Shown: positions 56,788 to 64,000 of the stretch, piece by piece
Layout of the letters: the number at the start of each line of letters is the position of its first letter
Numbering within the stretch: the stretch's first letter is position 1
Assembly (NCBI RefSeq): GCF_027921745.1
Contig: NC_079239.1
Span: 1,577,501 to 1,641,500 of the forward strand
DNA from: Schizosaccharomyces osmophilus
Lineage: Eukaryota; Ascomycota; Schizosaccharomycetes; Schizosaccharomycetales; Schizosaccharomycetaceae
DNA: 64,000 nt
Direction: 5' to 3'
Translations under genes and position numbers: made by a program
Notes under the pieces: model-generated
Database searches by the model: none
What the model was told of the DNA's origin: nothing
What the model saw: only the letters and a program-made list of their open reading frames with translations

Positions 56788-57178
56788 CGGTTCCTTTGTC
56801 TCTCCTTTTCCGATCGTTTACTACCCGAAAGCGGCGGGATTCCCTTCGGCTGTCTTTTCATAGTATTGGGCAAGCGTTGAGAATTCGCCTCCACCTTGAC
56901 GCAACCCTATGGATCATGAAGACTCACTCATACCAATCATGAGAAGGACAAAAACCCAGTGGAAAGGCTATGCAACGGAACGAAACACAACTTTCCCCGG
57001 GTGTTTTGTTGTATCCAGCAGGAAAACAATCCTAAAGGGCAAGAAACGACTTTTCGTTTGACAAAGTTGTTTGTTTTCATTATAATATAATCTTTAGATG
57101 CCATCCTCTCGTTTTGCCTTGCCTTTTGAATAATTTTTTTGTTTTTGTTTTCGTTTTCGTTTTCGATCGCTTCTCCCT

Positions 57179-57790
57179 CTATAAATTTGAGCATACGACT
57201 CATCGTATTCCTCTTGTTCAGCATACTCGCTATCAATTCGGCCGATCCATTTTATACCCACTCATCGAGATTAGATCAGGTAGATTGTCCTAATTTCCGT
57301 CCGTTTTGATCCTTTTTTGTTGTTATAATTATTGTCTTTTTGTCCTCGTCGTTTTGTAATAAAAATGAAAAATAAAAATAAAAATAAAAGGTCAGTCTGG
57401 TTTGTCTTTCATTAGACCTGCTTCTCTCCTCTCCCCTCTCCTTTCCTCCTACCGAACGAAGGAGAGGAACTGGGCACTGCACCTACGTAAAAGGTAGCGA
57501 CTGTAGTAGTAGAGGGAGGGGTCCCTGATAGAAACAAAGAACGTTCAAGAGATATTTTGAATTCTTTTTTGTAATACACCATCTTTTGTTATTTCTTTGC
57601 TACATCATTTTTGTTTTTTCTTTTTCGTTTTTCGTTTTTTCTTTTTTTGTTGATCCGAGTAGGCTCTTTCTTGTTTTGTTTCGTAGTTGTTGCTAAAGAT
57701 TATGTTTCTGTCCGTAGACAATGTAATGTGTATGCGATGTAGCAAACGTCTAGTTTTGGAATAAAATACTTTTCAACAACTTTGTTTTCG
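57179..57790 (+). ncRNA. Speculative noncoding transcription unit
   Basis: TATAAATT at 57179-57186 is followed by about 570 bp containing no frame longer than about 20 codons from ATG, and then by TAGTTTTGGAATAAAATACT at about 57749-57768, a plausible fission-yeast 3' processing signal. It includes a CCTCTCCTT...AAGGAGAGG hairpin near 57436-57464. There is no match to a known RNA class that I recognise. The idea rests only on bounding signals. Confidence 0.2.
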
Positions 57791-58172
57791 TCGACGTCAA
57801 GAAAAAACTCATTTTGAATTCTCAATTCTCCAATAGAGTCCAGTCTGCCTGTTTCGTTTCCTCAAACCTTTATTATATGCTTTTCCTCGAGGATCTCCAT
57901 GGAGCATGGAGCATGGAGCATCTTGAAATAAATCGTTTCCTTTTTATATAAAAAAAAAAAAAAATTCTTCTTCCCTCCTCCAAACCGTCCGTCCCCCTTA
58001 ACCCTCTCTTCACTTTTTCTCTCGCTTTGCTATCAAAAAATCGCCTTCTTTTGTAATATCGTAGTAGCGAGGAATGCATTAGGATACGAAATGGCAAAGG
58101 GAGAAGTGAGTAGTAATAGAAAAAGAAATAATTTTTTTTTTTTTTTTGGCGATTGCTCCTACATCGCAATTT

Positions 58173-60333
58173 TTAATGATGATAAATCGTCTTCATCACA
58201 TGGTCGGTCTTGCGCGTCGTCGGTTTAATCAACCCTAAAAACCGTAGCTCTTCAAGTCCAAATAAAAATCGAGACTGCAATTCAACATTTTCCGTGCTTG
58301 CTTTCTCGTCCATGTCGATATCTTTTTCAGAGTCAGTCTCGCTTTCCATTTCACCTTCGTCTTCTCCTTTAGGCTCCTCTGGAAGCTTGCGCTTTTTCGA
58401 CGGCCGCTGCGACTGCGACTGCGATTGCGATTGCTCTTCTGTAGACGATACCTGCAAGTTTTCCGAAAACGCCATGTACCAATCATACAGATTCAAAAAT
58501 GCTCCTGACTCACTATACAGTTTGTACAGAATAGACAAATCCGGCAACCACGATCGATTTGGACTCTCTTTCAAACTCGCTTCATTCCTCTGCATACCAA
58601 TGTAATATTCTGGGTTCATGCACGAGCTATGGATAATGCTTCGCTGGTGTCCAGACAAAAACCCCTGTTCCAGCGGGCGCCGGTAGTCGAAAAAGAAAAC
58701 CTCGTAAAACGGATACCCATCTATCCCTTGCGTTCCCAATCTCCCATGCTCAATCTCTTCATCCAATAATTGTACCAATTCTTTTAACCATCTCGAGTAC
58801 CGCAGAATGCTTTTGTCAAATCCGGTTTCCATCACTTTCCGCGTATGCTCCGTTCCGCTATAATTCTTCATTCGCATCTCCACCGTTTCTAGATACTTGC
58901 CTTTCGATCCATTCACAAGCTCTCCAAGCTCCTCTGCAAGTTCAAGTCCTTTCGTCACTCGCAATCCAGAAAACACATGCTTCATCAGGTGTTCCATGCA
59001 AATAAACGCTTGCCGAGAATTCAATCGCAACATGTCTTTCCGAATACGTTGATACTCTTCACTTTCAAGCCATAATCCTTCCAGAAACATTTCCATATAC
59101 TCCCCAAATGTCACCTTTATTGACCGGTTCATATGCTCTTCTAACTCTTGCCAGCATTTCACATGCTCACGCAAAAACTTTTCTCGTCTTTCCAGTTCTT
59201 GAAAATTGCTTTTTATATACTTTAAAAAAACATCATCATTTTCTAACAGATCGTAAATGTACTCTTTCGTACTTGCCCCGACATCCCGTAGCATCTGTTC
59301 GATCCGATGCTGAAAGCTCGGAACTGTCCGTAGCACAGACAAGTAAAACGGCGATATCGCTTCCATTTGGTTACTTTCAATTAAATAAGGTAAAGGGCTA
59401 AGAGCATTTCCGTAGAAATGTGTAAGTATACCATAGCGCAAGCAACTAACAACTTTTTCAACACTCCAAGATCTTTCGTAAAACATCGACCGAAATAGCT
59501 TTCTAGTTCTCCATCCAAACTTCAAACTTAGGTTTTCATCGATAAGAGTAAACATACTTTCCAGAATCTCCGTCGTGGCTTTCATGTTAAATACCTCAGG
59601 CTGCACATGGCTAAAAAACGTAGAGTCCAGCGATGCATCGAATAATTCTAGAGGTATCTTCAAATTAAATATCAGATACACGTGATACTCCTTCGACTTT
59701 TGTGAAATCATATTCAGCGTTTCCATTAATGCACTTAGTAATCGCCGATCGCAATCCTCCACATTTTGCAAAACCAAAGTAATACTTTCTCCCAATTCTT
59801 CCATATTATAAGATAAAATTCCAAGGCCGAAGGAGCCACCTTTAATTTGTCGGAAACAGGATTTCAGGTCACTGCAGTTCTTCAGATCTAGTACAACAAA
59901 CCGCTTTGATCCCAACTGATAAAGCCTTTCTTTTAACTGCTCGAAAAATCGAAGATGAAACGTATTTCTGCTTCCGTCACATAAAATCGCTGCTTTGAGT
60001 TTTTGTCCACCGGACGTACTCTTCAGCGCATGCTCCGTTAGTTGTTGAATCACTTTGGCATTGCTCTCGGAAGTTGCTTGTTGAACAACATCACTTAATT
60101 CTTGCATGACATTCCGACAAAGCTCCCTTCGTAAATTCACCCATTCCATAGGTTCTTGATTCCTTATTAGAGGAACAAATAAGTTGTCTATTTGTAAAGG
60201 CTGTTTTTCTTCTTGTCTACGAGGTTTCACGTAATAACATCCCTATGAATTCTTCATTAGTTTCGAAAACACTTCTTCACTACTCATCGAAACATACCTT
60301 GCTTACGGTGTCGTGTTTTAAAATAGACGCCAT
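58173..60333 (-). CDS. orc3: Orc3, origin recognition complex subunit 3 (two exons)
   Basis: Subunit of the six-protein ORC that marks replication origins. Exon 1 is 60298-60333 (MASILKHDTVSK). Intron 60243-60297 (55 nt) has a GTATGT donor and AACTAATGAAGAATTCATAG acceptor. Exon 2 is 58173-60242, continuing GCYYVKPRRQEEKQPL. Total 701 residues. The N-terminal AAA+-like Orc3 domain includes AAILCDGSRNTFHLRFFEQL and the loop GSFGLGILSYNMEEL. The family block LSLKFGWRTRKLFRSMFYER and winged-helix-like C-terminal half follow. A charged insert near 605-655 (SQSQSQRPSKKRKLPEEPKG) resembles an NLS. The large frame alone would need a GTG start, so the small exon is required. Neighbour of the M16 peptidase as in S. 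pombe. Confidence 0.93.
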
Positions 60334-60654
60334 TTTTTAATATTTTGGCTTTATCTAGAATACCAACAAATAATCCTTATTAGTTACACTTTTTAAGACA
60401 TGAACGTTTAAATTCGAAGCAAATAGGTTTCTTGTATGAAGCCGCGACTAGAACAGCAGCTCGCGTCTTTGGCATAACAAGTTTACATAAATAAGCTACG
60501 CTTAACCCCACAAATATCTAAAAATAAAAGATTTGAATAATTCTTCTAATAGATACATTCAATAATTGAATAAATTAACATATTTATTTTATACTAGTCC
60601 ACTAGTCCAGAGGAAAAAAAATGGCAAATCGCCGTCAAGGCACGATGTACAAAC
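60334..60654. other. Intergenic orc3 5' / M16 peptidase 3'
   Basis: 320 bp between two minus-strand genes. Holds the orc3 promoter. AT-rich, nothing else recognised. Confidence 0.5.
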
Positions 60655-63600
60655 TTATTCTTCCTCGGAAATTGTAGAACCAGTCTCACCATCTTCTTCA
60701 GATTCTTCTTCCTCATCAGAACTGGGTTCTAAACCTTGAATTTCATGGATACTTTTCACGCTAACATCAAACCCTTCAGACTGAAACTCAGAAACAGTTT
60801 GATCTAATCTTGAAAGTGAAGATGTAAGAACAGCCAAATTGTTCTCTGGAGAAAAGAAAGGTAAACAGAATTTTTTAAGACTTTCCATAAATTCATCAAT
60901 CGTAACAGCAGCAATCCTTTCTAAAAATAGGCGATCCCATTCTTTCCTCAAGTTTTTAATTGAAAGTAAAGTAAAAGAGTTTTTAGCGGAATAAAAGGCA
61001 TTATTTTCAAGTTCCGACACTGTGCTGTATGCCATACACTTGGCTGACTCCAAGTCAAAACTGTTAACTGAAACTTTTCCAGAAAGAATTGAACTTAACA
61101 AGTCTTTACTAGATGACCAAGCTCTATAAACATCAGATGAAGTTAAAATAGAGTAAAATAATAAGCCTCCGTCAATGTCTATTCCCATATTGAATCCATA
61201 TGCTAAGCCAGAACCACGAATTCTGTTCCAAAAAGGACCGTCCATTAATCCCAAATAATTTGCAATCAAAACTACGACGGGAAGATTGGGATCATTCCAA
61301 CTTTTTATGCCGGGAATGGCGATAACTAAATCACTGCTTTCATTGGAAGGCATGGGAATAACAGTAAGAGAGCTATGGGGCTTAAATTCGTTCTCTTGCA
61401 GATGAAGTCTCGAAAAAGAAGTAGGTACCTGAGAGCCCGAAGTTTTCTTTCGGAGAATTTGGGAGACAAAGTTCGTCCACAAAGAGGCAGCACCATTCGT
61501 TTGGAGTATATCACCTATCACGTGAACGCGTGGACACAAAGACTTTAACAAGTGATTTCTCAAATCATCAAAGGACGAAAACACTTCAGCTGGACTGTCG
61601 ATAAGTTTTTGACGAAGTTCACGAAGAACCTTTTCTTGAGTCAATGTATTCTGAGTATACTTCAAAGAGTTTTCGTTGTACAATCTAATGTCAATATAGG
61701 ATGGCAAAACGCATTCAGCATCCCTCTTCTGGTATGGAATATCGGCCAACAATTGATTTATAATTGAAAGCAATCTGTTCTTGTCCCACAAAGTGGCTGT
61801 CAATAATGTTCCAATCCAATAAATGCCCTTTTGGTAATTTTCTCTAGTTACCCGACATTCCAAATAAAATAATTCTCGCTTCGTTTCATAGTAAGAATAT
61901 GAACAAGAAGGTTTGTCAAATAACAAAGATGCATCGAAAAGCACAGTATCACGCTCCAGTCGCTTTACAACCTCTTCGTGAGAAATAACCCCCAGATTCT
62001 CTAGTTCCGCTGGAGCTGCTAGTATATATTTGGCAAATACGGAAAGATATTGTTTCAAAGCAGGTGGAATATCGGCGGTATCGAAATATGTAACAATACT
62101 AACAAACGATGAATCTATATGATCAAATTGTACATACAGTGGAAGGTCCTCCCCGTCAGAATTAATGTACTTTTGGACATCATTTTCAAAATCTTGTCCC
62201 GACCACTTTGTTTTAGCAGTCGTGGAATTGTAAAAATGTATTTGACTGGGATCAGTAATTTTGAATGAGGAAACCAAATTATAGGGAAGCTTTTGTTCAT
62301 TTTTTGCCTTTGCGGAGTCAAGCTTGTGCTTTATAGCCTCTAACCCTTCTTTGCCAAGAGAATTTACTCTATCGCTCAACGTTTTATTTGTTTCTTGTTT
62401 AACTCTTTCAGCCATTTCATATGACGGCAGCGCCAAGACTGAAATAGAATGGCTTTCGATAAATGTAGACCGAATAAGATTTATCCAGTCCTTTTCAGAC
62501 CATTTCTTCAATTCCTCATTGTAAGATAAGCCTTCCATAAACTTTGAGATATCTGATCCGTCTCTATTGCCGTAAACATGATCAAGGGTAAGAACCTTTG
62601 TAAATAGCAAGCGTGGAGTCACCTCCAGCGCGGTAAGGTATTGATTTTTTTGGGTATCTAGGTAATCATGCAGTCTTTTCATGTCGATGGTTTGGAGGTT
62701 GGATAAAAGAGATAAAACCTTTTCAACCAAACCATCTATCTTTTCAACAGGGATACTGTCAAGAAATAACTGAATAGAGCAAGGATCTTTTGGAAATACG
62801 TAAAAATATATAAAAGAGCAAAATGGATCTTCTATCTCAACGAAAGCCTGTTTGAGAGGAGACACGGCGGATTCGCTGAGGAAATCACAGATCGTTTGTA
62901 TAGCAAAAATTTTAAATTGATCCAGTAAAGAAGGGCCGTTCCATGCAATTGAAAGTGAGCCTGTGGATTCGTCTTCCGACGAAAAGTTCACACTTTTGAC
63001 TAAAGAGTTAGGGATTTGAGTAGTACTGTCTTTTTGAGACCATGGTCGTACCCAGCCCTCAGGAGTCTTTAAATCGTTATCAATGATATCTCTAACAATT
63101 GATGAGGAAGTCTCAAGAAGGCGCTCTTCCTCAATGGAACCAGCAACCACGAGACATATATTCGAAGGAACATACATAGCCTTATGGTAATCACGAATCT
63201 GCTGAATAGATAGCTTACGAAGTTCGTCCGGGTGTCCTCCTGTCTCGTAGAAATAACCGCTGGAAGGGGGATACTGATTTGTTCGGATACAATCAAACAT
63301 AACATCAACTTCGGAAGTTTGCGAATCTTGCATCTCAGAATATACGACTCCTGATTCCTCTCCAAACTGATTTGTATGATATACTTCTGTACAAAAAGCA
63401 TCCTCGCTAAGCAGTGGGAATAACACATGATCGGCAAAAACAGGAAGTAGTCTAAGAAACCCATCTTCTTCGGCTGAAGATAGTTCATAAACTGTAGAGT
63501 CAACATCGGTATAAGCATTAATGTCACCACATGCTCTTCCAGCGAAGTTTGTTAGGATGCCATTCATAGGATATTTCTTACTACCCATGAAACATAAATG

Positions 63601-63798
63601 CTCTAAAGTGTGAGGACATCCAGAATTGTCATGAGCTTCCGTAGCTACGACAAAGGAGCCGTTGACTCTAGTAGTGGGAGTATTTACGCACGCGACCGTA
63701 AAGCCAGTGGCATCGTTGGTCCACTTTTTTACTTCATAGTTTAAGAGTCGCTCAGAAGCTATTTGTCGAAACTCCAATTCAGATTTCTTTGAAACCAT
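60655..63798 (-). CDS. M16 (pitrilysin/insulinase-family) zinc metallopeptidase
   Basis: 1047 residues, single exon, ATG at 63798. The inverted zinc motif HTLEH (HXXEH, residues 63-67) follows NGSFVVATEAHDNSGCP, with the downstream Glu probably in ESGVVYSEMQDSQ. The four-domain M16C layout is clear: an N-terminal catalytic half, then a second half with YWIGTLL, NRIRGSGLAYGFNMGIDIDG and the closing domain. The family is that of the cytosolic relatives of Cym1/PreP (C05D11.1-like), matching S. pombe SPAC3H1.02c. No mitochondrial presequence is visible (MVSKKSELEFRQIASERLLN). The C-terminal tail is acidic (SSDEEEESEEDGETG). The active site looks intact; the substrate is unknown. Confidence 0.9.
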   Translation of the reverse strand: MVSKKSELEFRQIASERLLNYEVKKWTNDATGFTVACVNTPTTRVNGSFVVATEAHDNSGCPHTLEHLCFMGSKKYPMNGILTNFAGRACGDINAYTDVDSTVYELSSAEEDGFLRLLPVFADHVLFPLLSEDAFCTEVYHTNQFGEESGVVYSEMQDSQTSEVDVMFDCIRTNQYPPSSGYFYETGGHPDELRKLSIQQIRDYHKAMYVPSNICLVVAGSIEEERLLETSSSIVRDIIDNDLKTPEGWVRPWSQKDSTTQIPNSLVKSVNFSSEDESTGSLSIAWNGPSLLDQFKIFAIQTICDFLSESAVSPLKQAFVEIEDPFCSFIYFYVFPKDPCSIQLFLDSIPVEKIDGLVEKVLSLLSNLQTIDMKRLHDYLDTQKNQYLTALEVTPRLLFTKVLTLDHVYGNRDGSDISKFMEGLSYNEELKKWSEKDWINLIRSTFIESHSISVLALPSYEMAERVKQETNKTLSDRVNSLGKEGLEAIKHKLDSAKAKNEQKLPYNLVSSFKITDPSQIHFYNSTTAKTKWSGQDFENDVQKYINSDGEDLPLYVQFDHIDSSFVSIVTYFDTADIPPALKQYLSVFAKYILAAPAELENLGVISHEEVVKRLERDTVLFDASLLFDKPSCSYSYYETKRELFYLECRVTRENYQKGIYWIGTLLTATLWDKNRLLSIINQLLADIPYQKRDAECVLPSYIDIRLYNENSLKYTQNTLTQEKVLRELRQKLIDSPAEVFSSFDDLRNHLLKSLCPRVHVIGDILQTNGAASLWTNFVSQILRKKTSGSQVPTSFSRLHLQENEFKPHSSLTVIPMPSNESSDLVIAIPGIKSWNDPNLPVVVLIANYLGLMDGPFWNRIRGSGLAYGFNMGIDIDGGLLFYSILTSSDVYRAWSSSKDLLSSILSGKVSVNSFDLESAKCMAYSTVSELENNAFYSAKNSFTLLSIKNLRKEWDRLFLERIAAVTIDEFMESLKKFCLPFFSPENNLAVLTSSLSRLDQTVSEFQSEGFDVSVKSIHEIQGLEPSSDEEEESEEDGETGSTISEEE

Positions 63799-64000
63799 TT
63801 GTGCGATCTAACTAGCCCTGTTCAACGGTATGTAACGAATATTTTCCAGTTTACTAAACTGAAACGATAATAATCGTTGATAACCTGGAGGAAATACCTG
63901 CAGAAACAAGAAGACAATTCGAAGAACCCTCTATAAGGATCTATCCTACTTGTAATGTGTTTAACAAATAGGCGACTCAAAGGTGGCTCTTGGATATTTT
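63799..64000. other. Upstream flank of the M16 peptidase, window edge
   Basis: About 200 bp with no supported coding sequence. Presumably the peptidase promoter and leader. Confidence 0.4.

Larger units (their letters stand above)
55343..58172. other. 2.8-kb gene-free interval hsr1/orc3, low-complexity and hairpin-rich
   Basis: No convincing protein gene. From 55343 to about 56300 the plus strand is very purine-rich, so the hsr1 leader, if transcribed through here, would be U/C-rich. It includes a CAG/CAA microsatellite. CRE and GAGGGG sites, a 12-bp tandem repeat and two perfect hairpins lie at 56.55-56.79 kb. A plus-strand TATAAATT (57179-57186) and an AATAAA near 57761 could bound an RNA. 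T-rich and TTTTCG runs are frequent at 57.1-57.7 kb. Frames here are products of skewed composition. Confidence 0.6.

Overview
This window is nuclear DNA from a fission yeast (genus Schizosaccharomyces). Most genes are single exons. The introns are short (42-208 nt) with GTANGN-type 5' sites, CTAAC-type branch points and nearby TAG/CAG 3' sites. Intergenic DNA is AT-rich, the ribosomal protein gene has a HomolE/HomolD promoter, and almost every protein is recognisable as a fission-yeast orthologue. From memory of S. pombe cosmid order, the first 39 kb runs collinear (in reverse) with the SPBC21D10/SPBC12C2 part of chromosome II. The rest matches pieces of chromosome I (SPAC1250, then SPAC3H1 in two blocks). 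The order is therefore probably not that of S. pombe itself; a sister species (octosporus/cryophilus/osmophilus group) is my guess. I see no transposon, tRNA, rRNA or CRISPR.

Layout. 0-12 kb: hob1 (cut by the window edge), nfs1, bdc1, rkr1/ltn1 (with a small 5' exon that a plain ORF search misses), an unrecognised 286-residue protein and cmc2 (two exons). 12-22 kb: a seven/eight-TM membrane protein that the S. pombe numbering leaves no room for, a map4-type mating adhesin with 13 tandem repeats behind a long leader and a TR-box cluster, and the ArfGAP gene ucp3 (four exons). 22-39 kb: fnx1, glo1, gfa1 (three exons), pst1/Sin3 (three exons, preceded by two chained uORFs), a PAQR/haemolysin-III membrane protein and dnm1 (two exons). 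40-46 kb: rpl30 and the MAPKKK gene win1. 47-55 kb: gid4, a small conserved-looking ORF, ppk13 (STK16/Env7-like kinase, four exons), snt2 and the zinc-finger gene hsr1. 55-58 kb: 2.8 kb without a recognisable gene, with a purine-rich tract, CRE and STRE-like sites, and two long perfect hairpins. 58-64 kb: orc3 (two exons) and an M16 metallopeptidase.

The genes are mostly housekeeping with no operon-like logic. Two themes recur. One is stress signalling: win1, hsr1, and CRE/STRE sites upstream of hsr1. The other is chromatin: bdc1, pst1, snt2, orc3. The most unusual signals are the ATGA-linked uORF chain ahead of pst1, the intron that splits the catalytic cysteine codon of gfa1, the map4 repeat and promoter architecture, and the hairpin-bearing interval that coincides with a synteny break between hsr1 and orc3. 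Coordinates of spliced genes below were worked out by hand from splice signals and frame continuity.
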